A DNA stretch of 64,000 nucleotides from Haemophilus parainfluenzae (GCF_014931375.1 NZ_CP063117.1:1302501-1366500), one strand, 5' to 3'. Shown: positions 49,485 through 60,266, counted from the stretch's first letter. Made by a program: numbers and translations. The notes: generated by a model from the sequence alone, not told the origin.

Positions 49485-50333
49485 ATGAATGATTTAACCG
49501 GAATTTTATATATTGTCGCTACGCCAATCGGGAATTTACAAGATATTACACAACGTGCTTTAGAGACCTTTTCACAAGTGGATTTAATTGCTGCGGAAGA
49601 CACGCGCCACAGTGGTTTATTGCTCAGTCATTATGGTATCAAAAAGCCTTTTTTCGCCTTGCATGATCACAATGAACAAGAAAAAGCACATGTGTTGGTA
49701 GAAAAGCTAAAACAAGGTACCAATATTGCATTAATTTCAGATGCAGGAACGCCCTTGATTAGCGATCCGGGTTTTCATTTAGTGCGTCAATGTCGTGAGG
49801 TAGGCATTAAAGTAGTACCATTACCAGGCGCTTGTGCAGCAATTACTGCATTGTGTGCATCGGGCATTGCGTCAGACCGTTTTTGCTTTGAAGGCTTTTT
49901 ACCGGCCAAAACCAAGGCGCGTAAAGATAAGTTAGAAAACGTTGCGGAAGAAGACCGCACTTTGATCTTCTATGAATCAACTCACCGCATTTTAGATACC
50001 CTTGCCGATATGCAAGATGTATTAGGCGGCGAACGCTATGTTGTACTTGCTCGTGAAATTACGAAAACATGGGAAACCATTGCAGGGGATAAATTAAGTG
50101 ATCTTCGTCAATGGTTAAATGAAGATCCGAATCGCACAAAAGGTGAGATGGTGTTAATCGTGGAAGGTAAACCAAAATCAGAAGATAGCGACGAATTTGC
50201 ACCACAAGCAATTAAAGCGCTCACGTTGATAGCTAAAGAATTACCTTTAAAAAAGGCTGCGGCGATTGTGGCAGAACTTTATGGTTATAAGAAAAATGCC
50301 TTATACCAATTTGGATTGGATAATTTAGATTAG
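49485..50333 (+). CDS. rsmI: 16S rRNA (cytidine(1402)-2'-O)-methyltransferase RsmI
   Basis: A 282-residue SAM-dependent tetrapyrrole-methylase-fold enzyme that methylates C1402 of 16S r[41 protein letters not shown] and [12 protein letters not shown] are the family signatures in order. Length matches E. coli RsmI (286). It is divergent from lpoA. Confidence 0.96.
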   Translation: MNDLTGILYIVATPIGNLQDITQRALETFSQVDLIAAEDTRHSGLLLSHYGIKKPFFALHDHNEQEKAHVLVEKLKQGTNIALISDAGTPLISDPGFHLVRQCREVGIKVVPLPGACAAITALCASGIASDRFCFEGFLPAKTKARKDKLENVAEEDRTLIFYESTHRILDTLADMQDVLGGERYVVLAREITKTWETIAGDKLSDLRQWLNEDPNRTKGEMVLIVEGKPKSEDSDEFAPQAIKALTLIAKELPLKKAAAIVAELYGYKKNALYQFGLDNLD

Positions 50334-50414
50334 TCAAAAAACTATCTCTCTCTTTAGCAAAGAGGGACTAGGGGAGATTTGGCAGAATTAATTTTTATAA
50401 ATTTCGGAGAACAA

Positions 50415-51863
50415 ATGTTAAAACAGGTTTCAGATACCTTACTTGCACCAAGCAATTTATCGCATCAATCATTGCTTAATATTTTTGATGTGATGTCACA
50501 TCGTCATATTGATTATGCGGATCTTTATTTTCAATTAAGCCAAGATGAAAGCTGGGTATTAGAAGACAGTATTATTAAAGAAGGTGGCTTTCATATTGAT
50601 CGCGGTGTTGGTGTGCGCGCAGTTTCTGGAGAGAAAACAGGCTTTGCGTATTCTGACCAAATCAATTTAGCCTCATTACAACAATGTGCAGCGGCCGTAA
50701 AAGGTATCGCACAAATTAAAGAAGGCAATTTAATTTCGCCTCAAGCATTTAATGCGGTGAATGCGGTTCAGCGTTATGCAGCGATTAATCCGTTAGAAAG
50801 TTTAAGTAAAGAGAAAAAGATCGAGTTATTACACTTAGTGGATCGTACAGCGCGATCTGAAGATCCTCGTGTTACGCATGTCTCAGCGGCATTAAGCTCG
50901 ATTTATGAAGAAGTGTTAGTGGTCGCAACAGATGGCACACTTGCTGCAGATATTCGCCCGCTTGTGCGTTTATCCATTTCTGTTCTCGTGGAAGAAGATG
51001 GTAAACGTGAGCGTGGTAGCTGTGGTTCAGGTGGACGCTTTGGCTTAGATTGGTTCTTTGAAGTGGTAAATGGGGACATTCGTGCCGTTAATTTTGCAAA
51101 AGAAGCGGTTCGTCAAGCCCTTGTGAATTTAAGTGCAGTCGCAGCGCCAGCAGGATTAATGCCTGTGGTATTAGGGGCAGGTTGGCCTGGCGTATTGCTT
51201 CATGAAGCAGTGGGACATGGTTTAGAAGGGGATTTCAACCGTAAAGAAAGCTCTTTATTTACAGGAAAAATTGGTGAGTTAGTGACGTCGCCATTATGTA
51301 CAATTGTGGATGATGGCACATTGCCAAACCGCCGTGGTTCTTTAACCATTGATGATGAAGGTGTACCAAGTCAGTGCAACGTTTTAATCAAAGACGGGAT
51401 TTTGCAAGGTTACATGCAAGATAAACTGAATGCGCGATTAATGGATGTGAAACCAACAGGGAATGGTCGCCGTGAGTCTTATGCACATTTACCAATGCCA
51501 CGCATGACCAATACCTATATGTTAGCAGGTCAAAGCAAATTTGAAGATTTAATCGCTTCTGTCGATCGTGGTATTTATGCACCGCACTTTGGTGGTGGGC
51601 AAGTGGATATCACCTCGGGTAAATTTGTGTTCTCGACATCTGAAGCTTATCTCATTGAAAAAGGTAAGATTACTAAACCAGTTAAAGGTGCAACGTTAAT
51701 TGGTAGCGGTATAGATGTGATGCAAAAGGTTTCTATGGTGGCCGATAAAACAGACTTAGATCTTGGTATTGGTGTATGCGGCAAAGATGGCCAAAGTGTG
51801 CCGGTCGGTGTTGGCCAGCCAGCCTTGAAAATAGATGAAATCACCGTTGGTGGAACCAATTAA
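50415..51863 (+). CDS. tldD: Metalloprotease TldD
   Basis: A 482-residue zinc metalloprotease that works with PmbA/TldE to process peptides such as microcins and the antitoxin CcdA. The metal motif is [11 protein letters not shown] (HExxxH). The third ligand is expected in the C-terminal half (VCGKDGQSV region). I use the ATG at 50415, which has GGAG upstream and gives the 481-482-residue family length. A longer in-frame start (TTG) lies at 50379. Between rsmI and tldD is a short hairpin (TCTCTTTAGCAAAGAGG, about 50350). Confidence 0.93.
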   Translation: MLKQVSDTLLAPSNLSHQSLLNIFDVMSHRHIDYADLYFQLSQDESWVLEDSIIKEGGFHIDRGVGVRAVSGEKTGFAYSDQINLASLQQCAAAVKGIAQIKEGNLISPQAFNAVNAVQRYAAINPLESLSKEKKIELLHLVDRTARSEDPRVTHVSAALSSIYEEVLVVATDGTLAADIRPLVRLSISVLVEEDGKRERGSCGSGGRFGLDWFFEVVNGDIRAVNFAKEAVRQALVNLSAVAAPAGLMPVVLGAGWPGVLLHEAVGHGLEGDFNRKESSLFTGKIGELVTSPLCTIVDDGTLPNRRGSLTIDDEGVPSQCNVLIKDGILQGYMQDKLNARLMDVKPTGNGRRESYAHLPMPRMTNTYMLAGQSKFEDLIASVDRGIYAPHFGGGQVDITSGKFVFSTSEAYLIEKGKITKPVKGATLIGSGIDVMQKVSMVADKTDLDLGIGVCGKDGQSVPVGVGQPALKIDEITVGGTN

Positions 51864-52171
51864 ACATACAGCCCGATAATCATATTGGGCTTTTTATTTC
51901 CTTCATATCTAAGTGCGGTCCGTTTTTCATCTATTTTTGATTAGTCAGTTTCTGATGAATAATCATTGCGTTAGGCTAAAAGTTAAACACCCTGCGCATT
52001 TATCTCGATTCTTTTATGATCCCTATCACAATATCTTGTAAAACCAGTTAAAAAAATTCCCCAAATAACCACAATAAGTGATACATTTACCGTCGCATGA
52101 CTTTTTGTCATTTAAGAGACAGGGACAGGCGTGAGTTTGTCTGAAATTTCATCAACCAGAGGGAAACATTT
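51864..52171. other. Intergenic region between tldD and pntA
   Basis: 308 bases without a gene. It contains a terminator (51870-51897), one uptake sequence (about 51911) and the AT-rich pntA promoter region ending in AGAGGG upstream of the ATG. Confidence 0.6.
51870..51897 (+). terminator. Terminator after tldD
   Basis: AGCCCGAT and ATTGGGCT pair (one G-T) with TTTTTATTT following. Confidence 0.75.
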
Positions 52172-53713
52172 ATGTTAATTGGTGTACCTAGAGAACTGCT
52201 TGATAGCGAAAATCGTGTGGCGGCGACGCCAAAAACGGTTCAGCAGATCTTAAAACTGGGCTTTGACGTCATCGTAGAACACGATGCGGGATTCAAAGCA
52301 AGTTTTGAAGACCAAGCATTTATCGACGCCGGCGCAAAAATTGGCTCAAGTTCAGAAGTGTGGCATTCGGATGTGATTTTTAAAGTGAATCCACCAACGG
52401 ATGCAGAAATTGATCAAATGAAGGAAGGTGCAACACTTGTGAGCTTCATTTGGCGCGCACAAAATCCGGATTTAATGAAAAAACTCACGTCGAAAAAAAT
52501 TAATGTATTAGCGATGGATTCAGTGCCACGTATTTCCCGTGCGCAAGCGCTTGATGCATTAAGCTCTATGGCGAATATTTCTGGTTATCGTGCAGTGATT
52601 GAAGCCGCTCACGAGTTTGGTAGTTTCTTCACCGGACAAATTACTGCAGCAGGTAAAGTGCCACCAGCAAAAGTGTTAGTCATTGGTGCGGGTGTCGCAG
52701 GTCTAGCAGCGATTGGTGCAGCGAATAGCCTTGGTGCGATTGTACGTGCTTTTGACTCTCGTCCAGAAGTAAAAGAACAAGTACAAAGTATGGGCGCATC
52801 TTTCTTAGAAATTGATTTCAAAGAAGAAGGCGGTAGCGGCGATGGTTACGCGAAAGTAATGTCAGAAGAATTTAACCGTCGCGCGATGGAGCTTTATGCG
52901 GAACAAGCGAAAGAAGTGGATATCATTATTACCACCGCGGCGATTCCAGGTAAACCAGCCCCTCGTTTGATCACAAAAGAAATGGTTGATTCCATGAAAC
53001 CAGGTTCTGTGGTGGTGGATTTGGCGGCTGCAACAGGCGGTAACTGTGCTTACACTGAAGCAGGTAAAGTGGTCACCACTGAAAACCAAGTGAAAGTGAT
53101 TGGTTACACCGATTTCCCAAGTCGTTTACCAACACAATCTTCCCAACTTTACGGTACAAACTTAGTTAATTTATTAAAACTACTTTGTAAAGAAAAAGAC
53201 GGCAAGATCAATATCGATTTTGACGATGTGGTATTACGTGGTGTGACTGTGGTACGTGATGGGGAAGAAATTCCACCAGCACAAATCCAAGTGTCAGCAC
53301 AACCAAAACAAGAAGCGAAAGCGGCACAAAGTGCGGTTAAAAAAGAGGAAGAAAAACCAGCTGATCCTCGCATCAAATACGGTGTGATGGCGGGTGTAGG
53401 TGTATTATTCCTCTGGCTTGCATCTGTGGCGCCAGCAGCATTCCTTTCTCACTTCACCGTATTCGTATTGGCTTGTGTAGTTGGTTACTACGTGGTTTGG
53501 AACGTCAGCCACGCTTTACACACCCCACTTATGGCGGTAACCAATGCGATTTCAGGTATTATCATTGTGGGTGCATTACTGCAAATTAGACAACCAACAG
53601 GCAACTTCTTTATTGATGTATTAGCCTTTGTGGCAATCTTGGTGGCAAGCATCAACATCTTTGGTGGTTTCCGTGTAACCCAACGTATGTTGGCGATGTT
53701 TAGAAAAGGTTAA
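52172..53713 (+). CDS. pntA: NAD(P) transhydrogenase subunit alpha PntA
   Basis: A 513-residue subunit of the proton-translocating transhydrogenase, which uses the proton gradient to reduce NADP+ with NADH. The NAD-binding dI domain includes [17 protein letters not shown] and [19 protein letters not shown] linker (about 375-400) leads to three or four membrane helices of dII (from about 400). Length matches E. coli PntA (510). pntB follows 10 bases later. Confidence 0.96.
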   Translation: MLIGVPRELLDSENRVAATPKTVQQILKLGFDVIVEHDAGFKASFEDQAFIDAGAKIGSSSEVWHSDVIFKVNPPTDAEIDQMKEGATLVSFIWRAQNPDLMKKLTSKKINVLAMDSVPRISRAQALDALSSMANISGYRAVIEAAHEFGSFFTGQITAAGKVPPAKVLVIGAGVAGLAAIGAANSLGAIVRAFDSRPEVKEQVQSMGASFLEIDFKEEGGSGDGYAKVMSEEFNRRAMELYAEQAKEVDIIITTAAIPGKPAPRLITKEMVDSMKPGSVVVDLAAATGGNCAYTEAGKVVTTENQVKVIGYTDFPSRLPTQSSQLYGTNLVNLLKLLCKEKDGKINIDFDDVVLRGVTVVRDGEEIPPAQIQVSAQPKQEAKAAQSAVKKEEEKPADPRIKYGVMAGVGVLFLWLASVAPAAFLSHFTVFVLACVVGYYVVWNVSHALHTPLMAVTNAISGIIIVGALLQIRQPTGNFFIDVLAFVAILVASINIFGGFRVTQRMLAMFRKG

Positions 53714-53723
53714 GGAGAAGACG

Positions 53724-55103
53724 ATGTCTGAAGGTTTAGTACAAGCAGCCTATATTATCGCTGCATTACTTTTCATTATGAGCTTAGCCGGTCTTTCTAA
53801 ACATGAAACGGCAAAAGCCGGTTGTTGGTATGGTATTGTCGGTATGACAATTGCCCTTGTTGCAACCATTTTCGGCCCGCAATCAGAAGGCACATTATGG
53901 ATCATCATTGCGATGATCATCGGTGGCGTGATTGGTGTTCAACGTGCATTAAAAGTTGAAATGACTGAAATGCCTGAACTTGTTGCGATTCTTCACAGCT
54001 TTGTGGGTTTAGCCGCAGTGCTCGTAGGCTTTAACAGCTACGGCTTAACACACGAAACTGATCCTGTGTTAATGAATATCCATAACGTTGAAGTATTCTT
54101 AGGGATCTTTATCGGTGCGGTAACATTCACGGGTTCTATCGTAGCATTCGGTAAATTAAGCGGCAAAATCAATTCAAAAGCATTAATGTTGCCACATCGC
54201 CATAAATTAAATTTAGCGGCATTAGTGGTTTCCGCTTTCTTGATGGTGGCATTCTTAAACAACCCAGATAATATCTTCCCAGTGTTACTCATGACCGCGA
54301 TTGCTCTTGCATTCGGCTGGCACTTAGTGGCATCTATCGGTGGTGCGGATATGCCGGTTGTGGTTTCAATGCTTAACTCTTATTCTGGTTGGGCAGCAGC
54401 TGCAGCGGGTTTCATGTTGAGCAATGACTTGCTTATCGTTACCGGTGCATTAGTGGGTTCTTCTGGTGCGATTCTTTCTTACATTATGTGTAAAGCGATG
54501 AACCGCTCATTTATCAGCGTTATCGCAGGTGGTTTTGGTAATGATGTTCAAGTATCTTCTGATGAAGAACAAGGCGAACACCGTGAAACAACGGCAGAAG
54601 AAGTGGCTGAATTGCTCAAAAATGCAAGCTCTGTAATCATCACTCCAGGATATGGTATGGCGGTAGCGCAAGCGCAATATCCAGTGGCTGAAATTACGGC
54701 GAAATTGCGTGAGCGTGGTATTAACGTACGTTTTGGTATTCACCCTGTTGCAGGTCGTTTACCTGGTCATATGAACGTGCTTTTAGCGGAAGCGAAAGTA
54801 CCTTATGACATCGTGCTTGAAATGGATGAAATCAATGATGATTTCGCGGATACCGATGTGGTATTGGTTATCGGTGCAAACGACACCGTAAACCCAGCTG
54901 CAATGGAAGATCCAAACAGCCCAATCGCAGGTATGCCAGTGTTAGAAGTATGGAAAGCACAAAACGTTATCGTATTCAAACGTTCAATGGCGGTGGGATA
55001 CGCAGGCGTTCAAAACCCATTATTCTTCAAAGAAAACACTCAAATGCTCTTTGGTGATGCAAAAGAACGTGTAGATGACATTCTTACAGCATTAAACAAA
55101 TAA
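53724..55103 (+). CDS. pntB: NAD(P) transhydrogenase subunit beta PntB
   Basis: A 459-residue subunit with eight or nine membrane helices (residues about 1-260) that complete the proton channel and a C-terminal NADP(H)-binding dIII domain ([42 protein letters not shown]). Length matches E. coli PntB (462). Four base pairs of GGAGA lie before the ATG. It ends with an uptake-sequence dyad terminator. Confidence 0.97.
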   Translation: MSEGLVQAAYIIAALLFIMSLAGLSKHETAKAGCWYGIVGMTIALVATIFGPQSEGTLWIIIAMIIGGVIGVQRALKVEMTEMPELVAILHSFVGLAAVLVGFNSYGLTHETDPVLMNIHNVEVFLGIFIGAVTFTGSIVAFGKLSGKINSKALMLPHRHKLNLAALVVSAFLMVAFLNNPDNIFPVLLMTAIALAFGWHLVASIGGADMPVVVSMLNSYSGWAAAAAGFMLSNDLLIVTGALVGSSGAILSYIMCKAMNRSFISVIAGGFGNDVQVSSDEEQGEHRETTAEEVAELLKNASSVIITPGYGMAVAQAQYPVAEITAKLRERGINVRFGIHPVAGRLPGHMNVLLAEAKVPYDIVLEMDEINDDFADTDVVLVIGANDTVNPAAMEDPNSPIAGMPVLEVWKAQNVIVFKRSMAVGYAGVQNPLFFKENTQMLFGDAKERVDDILTALNK

Positions 55104-55123
55104 GTAAAAAACTGAAGTAAAAC

Positions 55124-55160
55124 TAACCGCACTTTGAGAGATTAAAGTGCGGTTTTTTTA
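55124..55160 (+). terminator. Uptake-sequence dyad terminator after pntAB
   Basis: AACCGCACTTT and AAAGTGCGGTT form a stem around an 8-base loop, followed by TTTTTT. Confidence 0.88.
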
Positions 55161-55252
55161 TATGTTTTTTAGTGCTTATATGATTAAATAACCTAACTTT
55201 AAGAAGTTATACACTAACTTCCTGAAAACAAAATAGGCGAGGGAGCTATAAA

Positions 55253-55612
55253 ATGAGATTTACATTACCACTATTATTATCTCTAACTTTGTTTGGTTGT
55301 TCTTTTGGTGGGTTTCAACCTCCGCCACCACATTATCATTGGCGATTGCATAATGCAGATGCTTTATTCCCTGAATCAGATCCTAATGTTTTAACTAAAT
55401 ATGTTGATAGAAAAGAAAAAGATATGAAGGATTGTGGTATGGATTATGTGACAGGGGAAAGTATTAATCCAGAAGTAAATCTTTGTTTAGAGAAAAAAGG
55501 TTGGTATCTAGAAGGCGGTCCAGTTTGTGAAGAAAGACTAATGTGGGATAGTCCAATATGTACCCAATGGCGAAAAAAACACAGCAAACCTGATGCTAAG
55601 CCTTGGGGGTAA
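55253..55612 (+). CDS. Small lipoprotein, copy 1 of a tandem pair
   Basis: A 119-residue protein with lipobox LFGC (Cys16), a proline-rich segment QPPPPH and four further cysteines (61, 78, 92, 103), which could make two disulfides in the periplasm. It contains NLCLEKKGWYL and ends SKPDAKPWG. I do not recognise a known domain. GCGAGGGAG precedes the ATG. Copy 2 lies 525 bases downstream and differs at about 18 residues. Confidence 0.82.
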   Translation: MRFTLPLLLSLTLFGCSFGGFQPPPPHYHWRLHNADALFPESDPNVLTKYVDRKEKDMKDCGMDYVTGESINPEVNLCLEKKGWYLEGGPVCEERLMWDSPICTQWRKKHSKPDAKPWG

Positions 55613-55777
55613 GTATTAGGTGTTACAACTTTCGTTTATTTCTCGATTTTTCTTTCTATAAAATATTAAAGCGCTATTTTCTGTATGTTTCTTTAGTGTT
55701 TATATGATTAAGTAATCGAGTTCCAAGCAGTTATACACTAACTTCCCCAAAATCAAAATAGGCGAGGAAACGATAAA

Positions 55778-56137
55778 ATGAGATTTACATTACTACTATT
55801 ATTATCTCTAACTTTGTTTGGTTGTTCTTTTGGTGGTTTTCAGCCTCCGCCACCACATGATCATTGGCGCTTACATAATGCAGATGCATTATTTCCTGAT
55901 TCAGATCCTGATGTTTTAACTAAATTTCTTGATAGAAGAAAAAAAGATATGTCGGATTGTGGTATGGATTTTGTTACCGGTGAAAGTGATGAGCCGGAGG
56001 TGAATCTTTGTTTAGAGAAAAAAGGCTGGTATTTAAAAGGCGGACCAATCTGCGAAGAAAGAACAATGTGGAATAGACCTATATGTATTCAGTGGCGAAA
56101 AAAACATAGCAAACCTGATGCTAAGCCTTGGGGGTAA
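55778..56137 (+). CDS. Small lipoprotein, copy 2 of a tandem pair
   Basis: A 119-residue paralogue of the preceding gene with the same lipobox, proline-rich segment and all cysteines conserved. I count about 18 substitutions and no gaps, clustered in the middle (residues 41-72) and 87-104, with N- and C-termini nearly identical. GCGAGG lies upstream of the ATG. A dyad terminator follows this copy but not the first, so both may share one transcript. Confidence 0.82.
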   Translation: MRFTLLLLLSLTLFGCSFGGFQPPPPHDHWRLHNADALFPDSDPDVLTKFLDRRKKDMSDCGMDFVTGESDEPEVNLCLEKKGWYLKGGPICEERTMWNRPICIQWRKKHSKPDAKPWG

Positions 56138-56191
56138 GTATTAGGTATCACAACTCTCGTTTATTTCTCGATATTTCTTTCTATTAAATAT

Positions 56192-56223
56192 AAAAGTGCG
56201 GTCAAAATTGACCGCACTTTTTT
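56192..56223. terminator. Uptake-sequence dyad between the lipoprotein pair and yedF
   Basis: AAAAGTGCGGTCAA and TTGACCGCACTTTT are exact complements, with A and T runs on either side. It serves both converging units. Confidence 0.85.
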
Positions 56224-56226
56224 ACA

Positions 56227-56496
56227 TTAACGTTGAATCAAATAGCGTAATTTGGTGCCATCTTGTTCTACGCTTAATAGTGTGTAACCGTGGTTTTTAG
56301 TATCAACAGGAATGTTGTTGATAGATTGGGCACAGTCACTTAATAGCTCTAAAATTTCGCCTTTTTGCAATTGCGGCATGGTTTCGAGCATTACGATTGC
56401 TGGATACGGGCAAGGTTCACCTAGCGTATCTAACGTGTAATCTGGGGTGATGTCTTTTGGATCTTTATCTAATTTTTGAACAACGGTAAATGCCAT
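56227..56496 (-). CDS. yedF: TusA/SirA family sulfurtransferase-like protein YedF
   Basis: An 89-residue protein with DTLGEPCPYPAIVMLETMPQL, where CPxP holds the candidate persulfide-carrying cysteine of the TusA family. The N-terminal extension and the partner yedE immediately upstream in the transcript (40-base gap) identify it as the YedF subtype rather than TusA. The pair probably moves sulfur or selenium equivalents. The substrate has not been shown by the sequence. Confidence 0.87.
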   Translation of the reverse strand: MAFTVVQKLDKDPKDITPDYTLDTLGEPCPYPAIVMLETMPQLQKGEILELLSDCAQSINNIPVDTKNHGYTLLSVEQDGTKLRYLIQR

Positions 56497-56536
56497 AATA
56501 ATGTCCTCTTTTTGGAATGAATTCGTTAATATTTAA

Positions 56537-57760
56537 TTAGCAACCACAAGCTTGTGGATTCTCTGCTGCGATTTTAGCTTTGGCTTTTTTCAAGAAGTGG
56601 CGTTCCCACCAAACAACAGCGATTAAGCAGAGAATAAGCAAGCCGTAATTCACTAATAAACCGCCAACAGGACCAAAGGATTTCAATAAGTTAAGTTTTT
56701 CGTAATCTAATGCGAGCACAGGGGCAAGATCGTCCCATGCGTAGGCTAAATAGGTTGAACCAACAACATTGCCCACACCCACCCACATAAAGTGAACTTG
56801 ACCTTCCATTGAGCGATACATCCAACCGGTTTCACATCCGCCCGCTAACACAATACCGAAGCCAAATAATAAACCACCGATAATGGCATTTGGACCCGCC
56901 CACATGATTTTTGCTGGTACGCCTAATTGAATGTAGCTGAATACGCCAAGCGTACCCACGATAATACCGAAGATGATGGCTTTTGCCATATAAGCACGGC
57001 CGGTTACCCATAAATCACGGAAAGCCGATGTAAAGCAGATTTGAGCACGTTCAATTAATAAGCCGAAAGCTAACCCACAAAGCATCGCAAAACCCAGTTT
57101 AACTGAGTTTGTCATCACATAAAGGGAAGTGATAAGATAGGCAAAAAAGACCACCATACCAATCCAGAAACGACGATTAGCTTGTTTCGGGTCAGTTTCT
57201 TGTAGTTTTGCTGCGCCTTTTTTCAATTCTAATTTCACGCGAAACATCGGAAGTAAGGTGACTTTTACCCCGGCATAAGTACCTACAGCAGTCGCAATAG
57301 TAAAGAACCAAGCATGAACCGAAAATTGTGGAATACCCGTAAAGAGAGAGGCAAGGTTACAGCCCATTGCCAAACGAGCGCCGAAACCGGCTAATGCACC
57401 ACCAATGAGCGCTTGAACAATACGGCGTTTGTGCGGCTGGTTACGCCATTTCACATTATTTGCCCAAAGTGCAGCAGAAATACAACCGGCGAACATACCT
57501 AAGATCATTACACCATCAATACGGGTGAAGATCGTGCCTTGCATACCGATAATTTTATAATAGCTCCAGTCGGATACGTCGACGCCTAGCGCTTGCAAAG
57601 CATGTCCACCCCAACGGGTAAATTCCCCGGTAACCGCCCAATAAGTGCCAGTTACCCCAAAGTAATAAGCTGAAATGAGTCCGGCAGCAATAACTGCAGC
57701 GACAGGATTCCAGTATTTGATCAGATAATTTTGTTTGAATTGCTGCAAAATCTCTTTCAT
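56537..57760 (-). CDS. yedE: YeeE/YedE family sulfur/selenium transporter YedE
   Basis: A 407-residue inner-membrane protein with about 10-11 helices and two repeated YeeE/YedE modules. The conserved cysteine-containing glycine loops appear as LAMGCNLASLFTG and VLAGGCETGWMYRS. Related YeeE proteins import thiosulfate with a TusA-like partner. The adjacent yedF supports a similar channel-plus-carrier arrangement. The C-terminus ends PQACGC. Length is near E. coli YedE (401). Confidence 0.88.
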   Translation of the reverse strand: MKEILQQFKQNYLIKYWNPVAAVIAAGLISAYYFGVTGTYWAVTGEFTRWGGHALQALGVDVSDWSYYKIIGMQGTIFTRIDGVMILGMFAGCISAALWANNVKWRNQPHKRRIVQALIGGALAGFGARLAMGCNLASLFTGIPQFSVHAWFFTIATAVGTYAGVKVTLLPMFRVKLELKKGAAKLQETDPKQANRRFWIGMVVFFAYLITSLYVMTNSVKLGFAMLCGLAFGLLIERAQICFTSAFRDLWVTGRAYMAKAIIFGIIVGTLGVFSYIQLGVPAKIMWAGPNAIIGGLLFGFGIVLAGGCETGWMYRSMEGQVHFMWVGVGNVVGSTYLAYAWDDLAPVLALDYEKLNLLKSFGPVGGLLVNYGLLILCLIAVVWWERHFLKKAKAKIAAENPQACGC

Positions 57761-57986
57761 GAGTGAGTAAATCCTTAAAATGAAATGATGATTTGCAAGT
57801 GCGGTATAAAATGAAGATATTTTGAAGTGTCTGCCATTTTCCTATACACAAAACTTGCGATATAAGACAAATGAATTGTCGAGCAAGATAATAGCATTTG
57901 TTTTTTGTTAATGCACGAGGGGAGGGATAATTATTTGTGGGTAATTTTGAATTTTAAGATGAGAGAATAAAGTCAATCTATAGCCT

Positions 57987-58262
57987 TTATTTTTTCCTCA
58001 ATATCAATTTTTCAATTAAAAAAACGAAGACTAGGGTAATAAGCATCGTAAGTCCACCAGCTAGAATAGCTAATAAACAAATTACCCAAGCAGATTTGTC
58101 CATATTAAGGAAAGCAAAGAAATAGAAACCAAATAGTAGGGAAAATACACACCATAATCCCCAACTTAATTTGGAATATTTATTGAATAGGAATTCAAAT
58201 AATCCTTCAAAAAATAAACGGAAAATACATTCAAAGAGAATATGGCCCATACGTTGTTTCAA
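57987..58262 (-). CDS. Small membrane protein of unknown function
   Basis: A 91-residue (or 87 from ATG at 58250) hydrophobic protein with two or three membrane segments (about 34-52, 58-82) and a basic C-terminus (LILRKK). The first start is TTG at 58262. Neither start has a clear ribosome site. I do not recognise the family. It lies between moeB and yedE with 226 bases upstream to yedE. Its membrane-like composition favours a real gene, but the evidence is limited. Confidence 0.5.
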   Translation of the reverse strand: MKQRMGHILFECIFRLFFEGLFEFLFNKYSKLSWGLWCVFSLLFGFYFFAFLNMDKSAWVICLLAILAGGLTMLITLVFVFLIEKLILRKK

Positions 58263-58326
58263 TGCTAAGTCATAATAATGATTTGTTTAGACAAACTTTC
58301 TGTCTGCCTAAATGTTAAGAGAAAAC

Positions 58327-59049
58327 TTAAACAGGCAATTTCATTTCTCGGATACGCATGGTTAATCCATCGATTAACAATAAACGTCCACATAAATTTG
58401 AACCGATTTTTAACCGCACTTTGATGGCTTCTAAGGCTTGAATAGAGCCAACAATACCCACAATTGGCGCCAGTACGCCCGCCTCTACACAGCTTAAAAC
58501 GTTTTGTCCAAAGAGTTGGCTAAGTTGGCGATAGGTTGGGGTATTGGGTTCATAAGTAAAGACGGAAACCTGTCCTTCTAAACGGATCGCCGCACCAGAA
58601 ACAAGCGGGATCTTCGTTTGTTCGCACCCACGATCGAGCGCATTACGAATATCCACGTTATCGGTACAATCTAATATTACATCAAAGTGCGGTATGATTT
58701 CCGCGAGTTTTTCTTCGGAAAGTTGCGCATTGATGGTTTCAATTTCAACGTGTGGATTAATCTGTTGTAACGCAATTTTTGCCGATTCCACTTTAGGCAT
58801 ATTTAATCGGCTATCGGTATGCAGTACCTGACGTTGCAAATTGGAAAGCGATACGGTGTCAAAATCCAATAAGGTTAAATGACCCACGCCAGCGGCGGCA
58901 AGATATTGGCTTGCCGCACAGCCTAAACCGCCCAGACCAACAATTAACATTTTGCTGTCTTTCAGCTTTTCTTGCCCGTCAAAATCAACCGCTTTTAAGA
59001 TGATTTGGCGGTTATAGCGCAGTTCTTCTTCGTAGCTTAATTCAGCCAT
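58327..59049 (-). CDS. moeB: MoeB/ThiF-family adenylyltransferase without the zinc cysteines
   Basis: A 240-residue E1-like enzyme that adenylates the C-terminus of MoaD (molybdopterin synthesis). The ATP site GLGGLGCAASQYLAAAGVG, LLDFDTVSLSNLQRQVLH and DCTDNVDIRNALD are intact. E. coli MoeB (249 residues) has two CxxC pairs for zinc. Here the first site reads TPTYRQLSQLFG without cysteines, and the C-terminus ends MKLPV without the second pair. The ATG overlaps the moeA stop (TAATG), so the two genes are translationally coupled. Confidence 0.9.
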   Translation of the reverse strand: MAELSYEEELRYNRQIILKAVDFDGQEKLKDSKMLIVGLGGLGCAASQYLAAAGVGHLTLLDFDTVSLSNLQRQVLHTDSRLNMPKVESAKIALQQINPHVEIETINAQLSEEKLAEIIPHFDVILDCTDNVDIRNALDRGCEQTKIPLVSGAAIRLEGQVSVFTYEPNTPTYRQLSQLFGQNVLSCVEAGVLAPIVGIVGSIQALEAIKVRLKIGSNLCGRLLLIDGLTMRIREMKLPV

Positions 59050-60266
59050 TATTGCCCCAATAGGTGATTAAAAGGTTCAATGGTGACGATTTCGCCTGCA
59101 GCTACATTGCCGCGATCTTTTTCGAGGCGAATAAAACAGTTACTTTTCACAAAAGAACTGAATAAATGTGAGCCTTGGAACCCCACTGGTTGCACTTCAA
59201 GTTGACCATTTTCATTAATTTGATAGAAACCACGTTGGAAATCTAAACGCCCTGGCGCTTTTTTCAAATTGGTTTGAGCAATCGCTTTAAAGTGCGGTTG
59301 TTTTTTCGGGTGTTTTTTACCGCTTAATTTGGCAATAGCAGGTTGAACTAATTGATAGAATGTCACTAATGCAGAAACGGGATTGCCAGGTAAACCGCAG
59401 AACCAAGCATTTTCTAATTTACCGAAAGCAAATGGCTTGCCGGGTTTCATCGCAATTTTCCAGAAATTCACTTGACCCACTTTTTCTAACACGGTTTTCG
59501 TAAAGTCAGCTTCACCCACTGAAACACCACCACTCGTGATAACAAGATCTGCCTGAGCTTGTGCTTTCACAAAAGCCGCTTCAAATTCTGCTTGGTTATC
59601 CGGCAGAATACCGAAGTCGAGCACGTCACAATTTAATTTTTCTAGCATTAATTTCACGGTGAAACGGTTGGTATCGTAGATTTGTCCAGCTTCTAATGGT
59701 TTGCCAACAGGCACTAATTCATCACCCGTTGAAAGCACAGCCACTTTTAAGCGTGGATATGCTTTGACTTCAGCAATGCCTAATGATGCAAGTAAAGGCA
59801 AAGAAACGGCATTTAACTCATCCCCTTGATGTAATACCACATCACCTTTTTTCACATCCTCACCAATACGACGGATATTTTGATTGGCTTTTGGTAATGC
59901 GGAAAAAGTCACAGTTCCATCTTCATTAACGGTGACATCTTCTTGCATAACCACTGCATCTGCACCTTCAGGAATCATCGCACCCGTCATAATTCTGACC
60001 GCACTTTGGGCTACCCATTCCCCTTGAAACGGATTACCCGCAAAGGACTTTCCTGCGACAGAAAGTGTCATAGATTGCTGTAAATCGGCTAAACGAACCG
60101 CATAGCCATCCATCGCGGAATTATCAAAAGAAGGCACGTTAATCGGAGAAACCACATCTTCCGCACAGACACGATCAGCGGCTTCAGTTAAAGCAAGAGT
60201 TTCAGTTTTTGTTGGGAAGGGAAGTTGGTTGAGCATTTGCGCCAAGGCATCTTCAAGTGGCAACAT
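59049..60266 (-). CDS. moeA: Molybdopterin molybdenumtransferase MoeA
   Basis: A 405-residue enzyme that inserts molybdate into adenylated molybdopterin. Signatures in order: PSFDNSAMDGYAV, IMTGAMIPEGADAVVMQED, LSTGDEL, TSGGVSVGEADF and WFCGLPGNPVSA. I use the ATG at 60266 (AAAGGATTC upstream), giving a family-length protein. A longer in-frame start would run into the promoter region. It is divergent from folE and followed by moeB. Confidence 0.95.
   Translation of the reverse strand: MLPLEDALAQMLNQLPFPTKTETLALTEAADRVCAEDVVSPINVPSFDNSAMDGYAVRLADLQQSMTLSVAGKSFAGNPFQGEWVAQSAVRIMTGAMIPEGADAVVMQEDVTVNEDGTVTFSALPKANQNIRRIGEDVKKGDVVLHQGDELNAVSLPLLASLGIAEVKAYPRLKVAVLSTGDELVPVGKPLEAGQIYDTNRFTVKLMLEKLNCDVLDFGILPDNQAEFEAAFVKAQAQADLVITSGGVSVGEADFTKTVLEKVGQVNFWKIAMKPGKPFAFGKLENAWFCGLPGNPVSALVTFYQLVQPAIAKLSGKKHPKKQPHFKAIAQTNLKKAPGRLDFQRGFYQINENGQLEVQPVGFQGSHLFSSFVKSNCFIRLEKDRGNVAAGEIVTIEPFNHLLGQ

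Larger units (their letters stand above)
55161..56193 (+). repeat. Tandem duplication (two units of about 520 bp)
   Basis: Units 55161-55683 and 55684-56193 share their 5' flank (TATGATTAA..., GCGAGG ribosome site), the whole lipoprotein gene and the 3' flank (TATTTCTCGAT...TTTCTTTCTAT). Copy start codons are 525 bases apart. Confidence 0.85.

Noticed and set aside
52026..52042. CACAATATCTTGTA upstream of pntA, resembling a NrdR box
   Set aside because: It is single, lacks the conserved terminal GTG and has no partner box about 32 bases away. Probably chance.
58286..58312. Imperfect inverted repeat TTTAGACA...TGTCTGCCTAAA after moeB as a terminator
   Set aside because: It has a bulge and no T run on the relevant strand. 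Too weak to annotate.
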